Shown: positions 1 through 7,985, counted from the first letter of the stretch. The stretch: 64,000 bases of DNA from Sphaerisporangium rhizosphaerae (GCF_042665155.1 NZ_JBHTCG010000006.1:186001-250000); one strand, 5' to 3'. Notes: generated by a model from the sequence alone, not told the origin. Program-made: numbers and translations.

Positions 1-46
1 TACCGTCACTGAGCTGCACGGTAGGGGCGGTAGAGGCTTGTGGGGC

Positions 47-343
47 TCACCCCTCAGCGCCGGATTCGGGCCACTGGTCACGCGGGCGGACGTACACGCC
101 CATGCCCTGGATCGTCTCGACGAGCCCTTCGTCCTTCAGCACCTTGACCGCCTTGCGCAGGGTGTCGCGTGCGACCTCGAACTGTGCTTCCAGCTCGACG
201 AGGGACGGGATGCGCCGGCCGGGCGGGATGTCGCCGGACATGATCCGTTCGCGCAGTGCGTTGGCGATCTGCCGGTACGGCGGTATCGGTGCGTCCCTGT
301 CGATCACACGCGGCAAGGTATGTGACCAGCACTGACGAACCAT
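47..343 (-). CDS. GntR-family winged-helix regulator, DNA-binding domain only
   Basis: The 98-residue protein is almost entirely a GntR winged helix: a helix starting PIPPYRQIANALRERI, then SGDIPPGRRIPS and the recognition helix around ARDTLRKAVKVLKDEGLV, with the wing at IQGMGVYV. There is no effector domain, as is common for short GntR proteins of actinobacterial mobile elements. The ATG at 343 is chosen because the GntR homology begins soon after it; longer frames upstream add unrelated sequence. It is transcribed away from the plus-strand genes at 470 and shares the intergenic region with them, where an inverted repeat could be its operator. It probably represses itself and the divergent genes. 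Family is certain, target is inferred. Confidence 0.85.
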   Translation of the reverse strand: MVRQCWSHTLPRVIDRDAPIPPYRQIANALRERIMSGDIPPGRRIPSLVELEAQFEVARDTLRKAVKVLKDEGLVETIQGMGVYVRPRDQWPESGAEG

Positions 344-345
344 AG

Positions 346-371
346 CTACCCCAGAGGCTAGACGGGGGTAG
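346..371. promoter_or_regulatory. Inverted repeat, possible GntR operator
   Basis: CTACCCC (346-352) and GGGGTAG (365-371) form a perfect 7-bp inverted repeat with a 12-bp spacer, directly upstream of the GntR start codon. The position suits autoregulation. No binding evidence. Confidence 0.35.
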
Positions 372-411
372 TACACCGGTCTTACGGTGGGTAACGCTAC
401 GACAACGAAGC

Positions 412-446
412 GGGGCCCGCAGGCGCTGACACGCCGTACGGGCCCC
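412..446 (+). terminator. Stem-loop upstream of gene at 470
   Basis: GGGGCCCG (412-419) pairs with CGGGCCCC (439-446), and an inner GGCG/CGCC pair shortens the loop; TTGAT follows. It may be a terminator facing rightwards or a structured 5' leader of the gene at 470. Confidence 0.4.
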
Positions 447-469
447 TTGATCGCATCGGAGTGCGACCC

Positions 470-739
470 ATGGTCAAGCGTAGAGGCGTGAGAAGACGGC
501 AGGGGGTTGTCGAGCCTGCGGGTAGCCGCCCCCACCAGTGGGACCCGGCGAAGCGGGCCGCCGCCGCACAGCTCGACCAGATCGAACCCGGATGGCACGT
601 CTTCTACGGCCCCGGGACGCGCCGGTTCGCCGCCATCGCCCTGTGGCCGGTCCCCGATCCGTTGCGCGTCGAGGCGTACGACGTCGAGGAGCTGCGCGAG
701 TTGATGCGCGACGCCGAGCTCACGGCGGCCATCGGATGA
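470..739 (+). CDS. Small hypothetical protein of the element
   Basis: An 89-residue protein I do not recognise. It begins with a basic stretch (VKRRGVRRRQ), followed by a compact region with FYGPGTRRFAAIALWPV and an acidic C-terminal helix (YDVEELRELMRDAEL). No signal peptide, membrane segment or cysteine motif is visible. The ATG at 470 is preferred over a GTG at 461 because GGAG sits 8 bases before it. Its stop overlaps the start of the next gene by 4 bp, so the two are probably translated together. It lies divergent to the GntR gene and may be controlled by it. Confidence 0.6.
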   Translation: MVKRRGVRRRQGVVEPAGSRPHQWDPAKRAAAAQLDQIEPGWHVFYGPGTRRFAAIALWPVPDPLRVEAYDVEELRELMRDAELTAAIG

Positions 740-1101
740 GCGGCCAGGACGACGAGCCGGCCGACCCGTACGGCCTCGGTCCCGACGCGCGGATCTCGGT
801 GGGCGGCTACTTCCCGAGCACCTCGGCGCCGGTCGCCGACCCGCCTGTGCCCGACGAGGTGATGCAGGAGGTTCTGCGCAGCCTCGCGCTGCTGGAGCAG
901 ACCTACCCGGCGTGGCGGTTCTGGCGCCTGACGGCCTCGAACGGCACGCCGGGCGGTTGGAAAGCCGTCAGGCGCATCCCTCTGACGCACGCGCAGCGGG
1001 TCGCCGGCCTGATCTCGATCATCGAGCGCGGCGACGTTCCGGGCCTGGTGATGGCACTCGCGGTACAAGACGAGATCGCCCATCAGACCGGGTACGCCTG
1101 A
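736..1101 (+). CDS. Hypothetical protein, coupled to the upstream gene
   Basis: A 121-residue protein with no family I can name. The first 45 residues are Pro/Gly/Asp-rich and probably disordered; the rest contains predicted helices (VMQEVLRSLALLEQ, THAQRVAGLISIIERG) around an aromatic segment TYPAWRFWRL. It starts in an ATGA overlap with the stop of the previous gene, the pattern of translational coupling, so the pair likely acts together. A perfect 15-bp hairpin 54 bp downstream ends the unit. Function unknown; the ORF is supported by coupling, codon bias and the terminator that follows. Confidence 0.6.
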   Translation: MSGQDDEPADPYGLGPDARISVGGYFPSTSAPVADPPVPDEVMQEVLRSLALLEQTYPAWRFWRLTASNGTPGGWKAVRRIPLTHAQRVAGLISIIERGDVPGLVMALAVQDEIAHQTGYA

Positions 1102-1154
1102 CCATGCTCCCGCCCGGCCACCTCCGTCCGCAGCGGGCCGGGCGGGTCTGAACG

Positions 1155-1190
1155 CTCGGCCCCGTGCAGCACCACCTGCACGGGGCCGAG
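1155..1190. terminator. Perfect 15-bp hairpin, copy A
   Basis: CTCGGCCCCGTGCAG (1155-1169) and its exact reverse complement (1176-1190) form a stem with a 6-base loop. The same stem occurs again at 1807-1842. No U-tract follows, as is usual in high-GC actinobacteria. It separates the coupled pair from the DUF4190 gene. Confidence 0.8.
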
Positions 1191-1298
1191 CCACCGTCGC
1201 ACCTGGAGCCCCAACCGTCTCGGTATGACCGGTCACCCCGGCCGTGCGGTCGCACGTCTCACAAGCCGTCGCCCGACCTTCAAGAGGAGAACCTCCCG

Positions 1299-1787
1299 AT
1301 GACCTACCCGCAGCAGCACGGGCCGCAGGGCCACCCGCAGCCGTACCCGCAGGGCTACCCGCAACAGGCGTACATGCCGCCGCCCGGACAGCCCCCATAC
1401 GGCTACCGGCCCGAGCCGAAGAACGGTCTCGGCCTGGCCGCGGTCATCGTCGGCGGCATCGGCATCCTGTTCGGCTTCGTGCCGCTCACGTTCTGGGTCG
1501 CCGGGCCGCTCGCGCTCACCTCGATCGCGCTCGGCCTGGCCGGCATTGCGCGGGTGCGCCGGGGGACGGCGACCAACCAGGCCGTCAGCTCCATCGGCCT
1601 GGTGCTCGGCGTGCTCGCCGCGGGGTTCTCCATCTGGGGTGCCGTCACGTTCTTCGGTGCGCTGAATGACCTGTCGGACAGCCTGAAGTCGCCGGAGACG
1701 AGGGCATCGGAAGGGATCGCCGAGCTGTCGAAGTGCTTCCAGGACCACAAGGGGGAGCCTGACGTCCTGGAGAAGTGCACGAAGTAG
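1299..1787 (+). CDS. DUF4190-type small membrane protein
   Basis: A 162-residue protein with a cytoplasmic-looking N-terminal 45 residues rich in Pro, Gln, Gly and Tyr (repeats of the type PQGYPQQ), then two hydrophobic segments around residues 47-72 and 92-118 joined by a short positively charged loop (RVRRGTA), and a soluble C-terminal tail with two cysteines (LSKCFQDHKGE, EKCTK). This is the layout of the DUF4190 family, common in actinobacterial chromosomes with no known enzymatic role. AAGAGGAGA lies 8 bases before the ATG. The gene stands alone between two copies of the same hairpin terminator, which suggests a self-contained cargo gene. The family call rests on topology and the GLAAVIVGGIGILFG-type helix. 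Confidence 0.75.
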   Translation: MTYPQQHGPQGHPQPYPQGYPQQAYMPPPGQPPYGYRPEPKNGLGLAAVIVGGIGILFGFVPLTFWVAGPLALTSIALGLAGIARVRRGTATNQAVSSIGLVLGVLAAGFSIWGAVTFFGALNDLSDSLKSPETRASEGIAELSKCFQDHKGEPDVLEKCTK

Positions 1788-1806
1788 CCTCGGCCCCTGG
1801 ACAGCA

Positions 1807-1842
1807 CTCGGCCCCGTGCAGCGTCACCTGCACGGGGCCGAG
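1807..1842. terminator. Perfect 15-bp hairpin, copy B
   Basis: The arms (1807-1821 and 1828-1842) are identical to those of the hairpin at 1155; only the 6-base loop differs. It lies between the convergent DUF4190 and tape measure genes and can serve both strands. Confidence 0.8.
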
Positions 1843-1848
1843 GCGTCT

Positions 1849-4434
1849 TCAGGGGGTGGCGAGGTACTTGAAGCCGAACTCGTTGCCGAGCCGGTGAGCG
1901 TCGGCCTCCTCGCGGATCACCGCGCCCGGCATATTGACGTTGACGACCGGCTTGCCGCCACCCCCGTAGGAGGACGGTTCAACCGAGCCGGGCGGGTTCG
2001 CCGGCGGATTCCAGTCGAACGTGGCGTCGTTCTTGCCCCACGGCGTCTTGTGACCCTTAGGACGGCCGTCGGTCGGCGGGGGTGCGACCTCGGGGGCGAT
2101 GCCCTGGACGTCGAGGCCGAAGCGGGCGCCGCCGAGCAGACGCGCGATCTCGCCGTCAGCAGCGTCGACGCCGAACAGGCTGCCCGACTCGTTGCCGCCC
2201 ATCGCCTTGACGCCGGCCTTCTTCAGCTTCATCGTCATCGAGATCAGCTCGCGTTCGACCGTCGGGTACCGGTCGGTCATGCCCTTCATGAGGCCGTCCA
2301 TGATGGCGTGGCCGGCCGGGATCAACAGCTCGCGGTCCTTCTCGATGGGGCCCTTGTGCTCGGCGATGAAGTCGGTGACGTTCTTCAGCACGTTGCCGAG
2401 TTCGTTGATCTTCGACTTGATGCCGTCGATTAAGCCCTGAAGGATCGCCTGACCGGCGGCCTTCAGCAGCGATCCGGCGTTGTCCCAGATCGCCTTGAGC
2501 TGACCGGGGATCTTCTTGACGAACGCCTCGATCTCGTCCCACTTCTTCGAGGCTCCCTTCTTCAGGTCGTCCCAGCTCGTCGACCAGCCCTTCGTGATCT
2601 GGCCCATGGTCTTGTCGATGATGTTCAGGACGCCGTTGATGGCCCCGTGGACGACGTCCTTGATCCCCTGCCAGACCTTCTCCCAGTCCCCGGTGATCAG
2701 GCCGGTGACGGTCTCGAAGACGCCCTTGACCAGCTCTAGGCCGCCCTCGACGAAGCCGAGCACGGTGTCCAGGACGGTGGTGACAGTGGACATGATCTCG
2801 TCGCCCCACTCGTCCCAGATGGCCGAGATGAGGTCGACGGCCGTGCTGACGACCTCGCCGATCGCGGAGAAGACGGAGTCGTACTTCTCCTTCAGACCTT
2901 CGAGGGTCTCCTGGTTGTCCTCGGCCCACCCCCGGACGTCCTCGACGATGCCGCCGAACGTCTCGCCGATCTTGTCGCCGAGCTCGCCGAGCTGCTCGTC
3001 CAGGTCCCCGGCCTTGAAGCCGTCCCAGAGCTGCTCCAGCGCCGGGAGGACGTTCCCGCCGATGAAGTTGACGACGTTCTGCTCAAGGCCGCGTTTGAAC
3101 GACTCCAGCTTGTTGGACGCGGTGTCGTTCAGCGTGTCGCCGGCCGTCTTCAGGCCGCCGTCGACCTTGCCGAGAGCGTCGACCGCGGCCGATGGGTCGA
3201 TCTTGAAAAGGGACTGGCCGAGGTTCTCGAAGGTGCCCGCGAACAGGGCCGCCGCGGTCTGACTCTGCTCGACCGGGTCTTTCATCTCGCGCAGCTTGTC
3301 CATGATGTCGTCAAGGGCCGTGACGTCGCCCTTGGCGAACCGCTGCTGAATGTCCTTCCACGACAGGCCGAGGTCGCCCAGCGCGGATTTCACCGCGGGC
3401 GTCATCGTCTGCACCTGGACCTGAACCTCTTTCAGGGCGTCGGCGATGACGTCGAAGTTGCGGGAGTCGGCGCCGGCCTGCACGAAGATCCCGGCGAGAG
3501 TCTTGGCGTCCACACCGGTCGTCTTCAGCAGCGGGGAGTACTCGCGCAGCGTGTCCAGGGCGTCCTCACCGCCGTCGCCCAGCTTGCGGTACATGCCGAG
3601 GATCACGTCCCCGGCCTCGGTGAAGTCCTTCGCCAGGCCGTTGTTGACCAGGACGCGCGCGGCGTCGATGGCGCTTGAGACGTCCTCGTCGAGGATCTCG
3701 GCGAGGTTGAGGTAGTCGCCGGTGATGCCCTTGACGGTCTCCTCGTTGGCCTTGCCGAGCCCGCCCGTGGCCTGCACGACGTGCTTGATCGCGTCGGTGA
3801 CCTCGCCCACCGATTCGCCGTACGCCTGCGCGTACAACTCGCCGGCGACCTTGCCGAGCCGCTCGGATTCCTTCCCGGTGGCGCCGAGCTGGGCGTAGAG
3901 CTTCTGTTTCGCCTCCTCGGCGTCCATGGCCGAGGCCAGGCCGTCCATGAGCTGCTCGGCGATCGCGGCACCGGCCGCGGCCCAGCCCAACCCCTTCAGG
4001 ACGGTCATGAAGCCGTCGCCGACGCCGGACATGCGGCCCTTGCCCGACGATTCGGTGCCGTCGCCGAACCCTTCGCCGGCCTTCTCGCCTTCCCGGCGGG
4101 CTACCTTCTCGGCGTCGGCGAGGGCGCGCTCCAGCTCGTCGACGACGCCCTGTCCGCCGGTGCGTGCGTCGGACTCCATCTCGCCCATGCCGTCCTGGAA
4201 GCCGGCCACAAGCCGGTCGAGGTCGGCGAGGGCGTCCTGAGGGTCGAGGCCGTCGGCGATGGACTGAGCGATTTTGGCGAAGTCCGAGTCGACCATCCGC
4301 TCGATCGCGCCGGTAGCCCGGGTGGTGTCGGCCTGCATGCGCTGCATGGCCTGCTCGACGCTCTTGACGCCCGAGGTGATGCCCTTGTCGTCGATGCTGG
4401 CGAACGCGACCAGCTCGCCCACCTTCAGCGCCAT
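1849..4434 (-). CDS. Phage tail tape measure protein
   Basis: An 861-residue protein with the build of siphophage tape measure proteins: an N-terminal beta-like head (ALKVGELVAFASIDD), long alpha-helical stretches with heptad-like Ala/Leu/Glu content, a small hydrophobic patch (LKGLGWAAAGAAIAEQL), repeated Trp-containing helical blocks in the second half (WEKVWQGIKDVV, WDDLKKGASKKWDEIE), and a low-complexity Pro/Gly C-terminus. It would set tail length and help DNA entry. ATG 4434 is chosen because AGGGGGT precedes it; it overlaps the upstream gene by 10 bp. Tail chaperones, tail tube and distal tail genes, the usual neighbours, are not present on either side. It is the last gene of the minus-strand operon seen here. 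Confidence 0.9.
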   Translation of the reverse strand: MALKVGELVAFASIDDKGITSGVKSVEQAMQRMQADTTRATGAIERMVDSDFAKIAQSIADGLDPQDALADLDRLVAGFQDGMGEMESDARTGGQGVVDELERALADAEKVARREGEKAGEGFGDGTESSGKGRMSGVGDGFMTVLKGLGWAAAGAAIAEQLMDGLASAMDAEEAKQKLYAQLGATGKESERLGKVAGELYAQAYGESVGEVTDAIKHVVQATGGLGKANEETVKGITGDYLNLAEILDEDVSSAIDAARVLVNNGLAKDFTEAGDVILGMYRKLGDGGEDALDTLREYSPLLKTTGVDAKTLAGIFVQAGADSRNFDVIADALKEVQVQVQTMTPAVKSALGDLGLSWKDIQQRFAKGDVTALDDIMDKLREMKDPVEQSQTAAALFAGTFENLGQSLFKIDPSAAVDALGKVDGGLKTAGDTLNDTASNKLESFKRGLEQNVVNFIGGNVLPALEQLWDGFKAGDLDEQLGELGDKIGETFGGIVEDVRGWAEDNQETLEGLKEKYDSVFSAIGEVVSTAVDLISAIWDEWGDEIMSTVTTVLDTVLGFVEGGLELVKGVFETVTGLITGDWEKVWQGIKDVVHGAINGVLNIIDKTMGQITKGWSTSWDDLKKGASKKWDEIEAFVKKIPGQLKAIWDNAGSLLKAAGQAILQGLIDGIKSKINELGNVLKNVTDFIAEHKGPIEKDRELLIPAGHAIMDGLMKGMTDRYPTVERELISMTMKLKKAGVKAMGGNESGSLFGVDAADGEIARLLGGARFGLDVQGIAPEVAPPPTDGRPKGHKTPWGKNDATFDWNPPANPPGSVEPSSYGGGGKPVVNVNMPGAVIREEADAHRLGNEFGFKYLATP

Positions 4435-4712
4435 GACGCCACCCCCTGTCCCATCTCCTTCAGCCACTGCGACCCCAGCTCGGGCCGCGCCGAGTCGAGC
4501 AGGTGGGCCCCGGTCGCGCAGATCTCGCCGAGGCTCACGACGAGCTGGCCGAGCAGAAACCCACGGTGCGTGTCGTCGACGGCGACGGCGACCAGATCCT
4601 CGACCAGGCCGCGGGTGGCGGGGGTCGCCTCGTCCTTGGGCAGGGTGTAGTACGCCGTGATGATGCCGACGGCCGCTGTGGCGACCGCCTGCTCGTGCTC
4701 GGTCGTCGGCAT
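4425..4712 (-). CDS. Small hypothetical protein upstream of tape measure
   Basis: A 95-residue mostly helical protein without recognisable motif. It sits where a tail assembly chaperone would sit in a complete phage, and its end overlaps the tape measure start by 10 bp, so the two are coupled. There is no visible slippery heptamer or second chaperone frame, so I do not call it a chaperone. One cysteine (EICATGAHLL) and no membrane segment. It starts 2 bp after the upstream gene stops, in the same operon. Confidence 0.6.
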   Translation of the reverse strand: MPTTEHEQAVATAAVGIITAYYTLPKDEATPATRGLVEDLVAVAVDDTHRGFLLGQLVVSLGEICATGAHLLDSARPELGSQWLKEMGQGVASWR

Positions 4713-4714
4713 GG

Positions 4715-5455
4715 TCAGGCGTCCCGCCGGATCATCGCGCGCAGGTCGATCGGCCCGTCCGTCTCGGGGGACGGCGTGAAGCTGACCAGGTCTCCCACGT
4801 GGGCGAGGTCGAAGTCCCCGACGTGCTTGCGGAAGTCGATGGGGTACGGGCGGATGACGCGGTGCAGGGTGGCGCCGACGAGCTGGCCGCCGCGGATGTA
4901 CCGGAAGGTCTTGCCGTCGATGCTGACCGTGCGCTCGCCGTCCGACCAGGCGAGCCCCCCGGCGCCCCCGGTCGTGTCGTGCGAGGGGGAGACGCCGGCC
5001 TCGGACATCTGGCGCTGCCAGGCAGCGATGCGCGCATTGTGCGCCGCGGTGGCGTCGAGCAGCTCCTTCAGCGCGGCCTCGAACGCGTCCAGCTTGCCGA
5101 TCAGGTGCTCGGCGCCGTCGAGGTCGCTCGCGGCTTCCTCGCGGACCCTGGCCGCCACCTGGGCGCGGTGCGCGGTCAGCCGCTTCTCGCGGATCTCCTC
5201 GGTGCGCCGCTCGGCCGCGGTCACCTTCATCGCGGCGAACTCGGCCCCGGTGCGGAGTTCGGCGAGCCGGGCCGGGGTCACCTCCCCGGCCATCGCGCGG
5301 GCGCCGACCGGGGGAGCCTCGCCGCGGACGGTTCGCTCGGCGGCCTCCAGGTCGCGCGCGGCCTGCTCGGCCTCGGCTCGGGCGTCATCGAGGACGGCGG
5401 CGACCTCCTCCTCGGTCATCGTCAGGTCGGGGTCGGTCTTGGTCTTGACGGTCAT
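4715..5455 (-). CDS. Coiled-coil protein of the element
   Basis: A 246-residue protein. Residues 10-170 are highly charged and Ala-rich (EEEVAAVLDDARAEAEQAAR, REKRLTAHRAQVAARVREEA) and predict long helices or coiled coil. The last 70 residues differ, with beta-type sequence (WSDGERTVSIDGKTFRYI) ending in RAMIRRDA. AGGAGG lies 9 bases before the ATG at 5455. The position before the tape measure suggests a structural or assembly role (scaffold, connector), but no homology is evident to me. It could equally be an element-specific protein. Confidence 0.6.
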   Translation of the reverse strand: MTVKTKTDPDLTMTEEEVAAVLDDARAEAEQAARDLEAAERTVRGEAPPVGARAMAGEVTPARLAELRTGAEFAAMKVTAAERRTEEIREKRLTAHRAQVAARVREEAASDLDGAEHLIGKLDAFEAALKELLDATAAHNARIAAWQRQMSEAGVSPSHDTTGGAGGLAWSDGERTVSIDGKTFRYIRGGQLVGATLHRVIRPYPIDFRKHVGDFDLAHVGDLVSFTPSPETDGPIDLRAMIRRDA

Positions 5456-5472
5456 CGGGTCCTGCCTCCTGG

Positions 5473-6138
5473 TCAGCGGAAGTAGCGGGAAACGGGGCGG
5501 GCGGCCTGTGCCGCCTGCTCGGCGCTGTGCCGAAGCGCGGGCAGGCTTCGGGCTTCGGCCGGGGTCTTGGCCGGGCGGAACGCCTGAGCGGCCCACGCGC
5601 GCCCCTGGCCGCGCCCGGCGATCTCCTCGCTGAGGGCGCGGATCTCGGCGAGCAGTTCGGCGTTGCCGGTCGCCGCGGCCCACGCGCCGACGAGCTTCAC
5701 GTCGCCGGAGTCCTGGGCGGCGGTGAGCAGGGCCCGCAACGCGGGCTTGTCGTCGAACCGGACGGCGTCGGCGAGCATCTGCCGGCGCTGGTCGGGGGAG
5801 GCGGCGCGGGCCTGCTCCAGGGCGGCGCGGAACGCCGTCGTCATCACCGCGGCGTCGGCCGGCGACGCGTCGCGGGGAACGCCGGGGCCGATCGGGATCT
5901 GCCCCTGAAGGTGTTCCAGGCGGGCCGTGCGCCGGGCGTGCAGGTCGACGGCGAGGCGCTCAAGCTCGGCGCTGTGCTCGGCGTGGACGGCGGCGATGGC
6001 CTCGGCCTTGGCGAGATCCGACAGTCCGGGGTCGTTGCGGATGGCGTCCAGGCGGGGGCCGTAGGCGGCCTGGGCGGCCTGGCCGGCGGTGACCGCCGGG
6101 TCTTCCTGCGCAGGGGGGAGCGGGGCGGGCTCGGTCAT
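5473..6138 (-). CDS. Ala-rich helical protein, scaffold-like
   Basis: A 221-residue, Ala/Arg/Glu-rich, almost wholly helical protein with no cysteine, membrane segment or catalytic motif. Charged helices (IAAVHAEHSAELERLAVDLH) and helical-repeat-like stretches (DKPALRALLTAAQDSGDVK) recall phage scaffolding or head-assembly proteins, but this is only compositional. It ends with a basic tail (ARPVSRYFR). It lies 17 bp upstream of the next gene and 6 bp after the previous one, in the same operon. Confidence 0.55.
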   Translation of the reverse strand: MTEPAPLPPAQEDPAVTAGQAAQAAYGPRLDAIRNDPGLSDLAKAEAIAAVHAEHSAELERLAVDLHARRTARLEHLQGQIPIGPGVPRDASPADAAVMTTAFRAALEQARAASPDQRRQMLADAVRFDDKPALRALLTAAQDSGDVKLVGAWAAATGNAELLAEIRALSEEIAGRGQGRAWAAQAFRPAKTPAEARSLPALRHSAEQAAQAARPVSRYFR

Positions 6139-6144
6139 CGGGGG

Positions 6145-6522
6145 TCATCTCCTGCGGTCGGCGATCAGGTGGTCCACGTCGGCGCGCAGCCACCAGCCGC
6201 GGCGGGGCTGGTGGTAGCCGGCGGCGCGGGCCACCCGGCGCGCGTGGCGGGGCGTCACGCCGAGCAGGCCCGCGAGCCGATCCGTGTGGACCTGATCACA
6301 GGATGATCCGATGTCCGCAGGAATAAGGGGGCGATGTCCGGAAGCCTGCGCGAGGGTGTGCGCGAGCGCTGCGGCGCGCAGCTCGTCGAGCAGCTCGGCG
6401 AGGCCGGGGGCGAGGTGCCCGCCGTCGGCGCGGTGCCGGGCGAGGGCGGCGCGCAGGGTGCGCCAGATCGGCTCGGCGAGCGCGGGCGGGACGACGACGG
6501 GCGGCCCGTCAGGGGCGGTCAC
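6145..6522 (-). CDS. HTH-containing small protein
   Basis: A 125-residue protein. The first 60 residues are helical; residues 78-120 contain a helix-turn-helix-like segment (DRLAGLLGVTPRHARRVARA) followed by a wing-like basic region (GYHQPRRGWWLRADVDHLI), reminiscent of excisionase/MerR-type DNA-binding modules. It starts with GTG in a GTGA overlap with the stop of the upstream gene. It may bind DNA in packaging or regulation of the element; no closer call is possible. Confidence 0.55.
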   Translation of the reverse strand: MTAPDGPPVVVPPALAEPIWRTLRAALARHRADGGHLAPGLAELLDELRAAALAHTLAQASGHRPLIPADIGSSCDQVHTDRLAGLLGVTPRHARRVARAAGYHQPRRGWWLRADVDHLIADRRR

Positions 6523-6782
6523 GGGTCCTCGCTGGCGGCGTCGAGCGCTGCCGCGCGCACCATGTCGAGGGCGATGCGGCGCGCGGCCTGCTCGTCGTGG
6601 CCGTCCCGCCTGATCAGGTTGACGAGCATGCCGCCGACGACGCCGATCAGACCGGTGAGTACGAAGTCCAGCTCATCGCGGCCGAGCGGGGCGAGCAGTG
6701 CGTCGAGGCCGTCCTTGTCCTCGGCCAGGACGGCGGCCAGGACGCCCCACACCAGCGGCGCCGAGTCGCCGTACCCGGTCAC
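6519..6782 (-). CDS. Small hypothetical protein
   Basis: An 87-residue protein with a central hydrophobic stretch (LDFVLTGLIGVVGGMLVNLI, about residues 40-60) that could be one membrane helix or a buried core helix. The C-terminus is helical and acidic. The GTG at 6782 is chosen because it overlaps the previous stop by 4 bp (GTGA) like its neighbours; a start at 6809 would lie inside that gene. Function unknown. Confidence 0.5.
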   Translation of the reverse strand: MTGYGDSAPLVWGVLAAVLAEDKDGLDALLAPLGRDELDFVLTGLIGVVGGMLVNLIRRDGHDEQAARRIALDMVRAAALDAASEDP

Positions 6783-7129
6783 CGAGGCGGCCCCCCGACG
6801 AGCGCCCACTTCTCCCGCGCAGCACGGGCCAGCTCGATCGCGGAGCCGCCGAGGATGCCCTGATCGGAGGTCGCTACGGCCCGGCCGATCAGGTCGAGGT
6901 CACGGCTCAACGGGCCCTCCGGCACGTTGTGCGAGCAGTCGGCGCGCTCGCAGGGCACCGGCGGGTCGCCGCATTCGGGGTACATCCAGCGGGCGCCCTC
7001 GGTGAACACGGCGAACACCGCGTCGATGGACACGTAGACCGTGGAGCCGTCGTCGAGCCTGAACGACCACTTGCCCGGCCTGTTCGCCTCCAGCGCGTCC
7101 AGGCGCCGGGCGAGGCCGCGGCGCCTCAT
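6779..7129 (-). CDS. Hypothetical protein with three cysteines
   Basis: A 116-residue protein. After a basic start (RRRGLARRLDALEANR) it has a beta-like stretch (WSFRLDDGSTVYVSIDAVFA) and a cluster of three cysteines (PECGDPPVPCERADCSHNV) that may bind zinc or iron. The C-terminal half is helical. Similar small proteins occur in actinobacterial prophage operons near the small terminase, but I cannot name a family. It overlaps the neighbours by 4 bp on both sides. Confidence 0.5.
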   Translation of the reverse strand: MRRRGLARRLDALEANRPGKWSFRLDDGSTVYVSIDAVFAVFTEGARWMYPECGDPPVPCERADCSHNVPEGPLSRDLDLIGRAVATSDQGILGGSAIELARAAREKWALVGGPPR

Positions 7130-7503
7130 CCGTGCGTCCTGTCGGTCTCGGCGGCCTCCAGCGCGGCGAGGCGCTCCTCCAGGTCGACCGACTCGCGGAT
7201 GACGACGACGGCGTTGAGGATCGCGGTCGCCGCGCGGACGCGGGTCGCCTCGGACTCGGCGTTGAGGCAGGCGCGCAGTGTGGCGACGGCTTCAAGGGAC
7301 GCTTCGATGAGCGCGCCGACGGTGCGGCCGAGCAGCTCGGCGCGCATCGCACCGACCTGGACGGCGAAGGCGTCATCCTCCAGCCATCGACGGACGGTGC
7401 GCGGGGACACGGCACCGGCGCGGGCCGCTTCGGTGACGTTGCGCCCGCCGGCCAGGGCGAGGAGCACCTGATTTTCGCCCTTGCGTGGGACATTCCTGGT
7501 CAG
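7126..7503 (-). CDS. HTH protein resembling phage terminase small subunit
   Basis: The N-terminal region (GENQVLLALAGGRNVTEAARAGAVSPRTVRRWLEDD, read as consecutive helices) is a homeodomain-like HTH typical of small terminase subunits and of related element proteins; the rest is a long helix pair. Two starts are possible. GTG 7467 gives 113 residues but clips the first helix. CTG 7503 gives 125 residues, restores KGEN before the helix, has GGAG upstream, and makes a CTGA 4-bp overlap with the previous stop, matching its neighbours; I prefer it. Without a large terminase nearby it may redirect packaging by a helper phage; this is inference. Confidence 0.6.
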   Translation of the reverse strand: MTRNVPRKGENQVLLALAGGRNVTEAARAGAVSPRTVRRWLEDDAFAVQVGAMRAELLGRTVGALIEASLEAVATLRACLNAESEATRVRAATAILNAVVVIRESVDLEERLAALEAAETDRTHG

Positions 7504-7985
7504 GGTCGGTCATCTCCTTCGGTGTCGACGTGGCGGCACGCCGAGCACAGGCCGAGGTGGACCTGCATGGGCGGGATGGCGCGGGCGGCCCCGCCGGGGA
7601 GGGTGAGCACGACGGCGGGGAGTTGCCAGGCGAGGGAGTTCGTGACGGTCATGCGGCGGCGGCACCGGTCGCAACGGCGGTCCTCGGTGGTGCCCTTGAT
7701 CCGCGTGTACGCCCGGCCGGCGCAGGGGGCGCACCGAACCTTTCCGGCGGCCCATGGGCTCCAGAACGCGGGCCGGGGGGCGGTGGCGGACAGGTGGTCG
7801 CAGAAGCCGATGGCGCCGCCGAGGAGGCCGGCCTCCAGGCGGGCGAGGAAGCGCAGGGAGATCGGCCCGGGGAGGCGGGCGCCGATGGTTCCGTTGACGG
7901 TGGGGGCGATGGTGGCCAGGGCGGTGAGGGAGTGCATGGCGGCGGCCTCGGCTTGATCGGTCAGAGCGGTAGCGGCGGGGTTCAC
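7500..7985 (-). CDS. Zinc-ribbon protein of the element
   Basis: A 161-residue protein. Residues 1-75 are helical and Ala-rich. Residues 83-110 carry two Cys pairs (CAPC ... CDRC) about 20 residues apart, a zinc-ribbon pattern, and a further CSAC lies near the C-terminus. It begins with GTG just after the repeat-rich region at 8012-8155 and opens the chain of coupled genes that runs to the tape measure gene. The zinc ribbon suggests DNA or protein binding in replication or gene control. No specific family recognised. Confidence 0.6.
   Translation of the reverse strand: MNPAATALTDQAEAAAMHSLTALATIAPTVNGTIGARLPGPISLRFLARLEAGLLGGAIGFCDHLSATAPRPAFWSPWAAGKVRCAPCAGRAYTRIKGTTEDRRCDRCRRRMTVTNSLAWQLPAVVLTLPGGAARAIPPMQVHLGLCSACRHVDTEGDDRP

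Noticed and set aside
4425..4712. Tail assembly chaperone with programmed frameshift
   Set aside because: It lies upstream of the tape measure gene but has no slippery heptamer or overlapping second frame of suitable length.
1816..5633. Plus-strand frames antisense to the tape measure operon
   Set aside because: The minus strand has proper ribosome sites, coupled starts and recognisable phage proteins; the plus frames have none.
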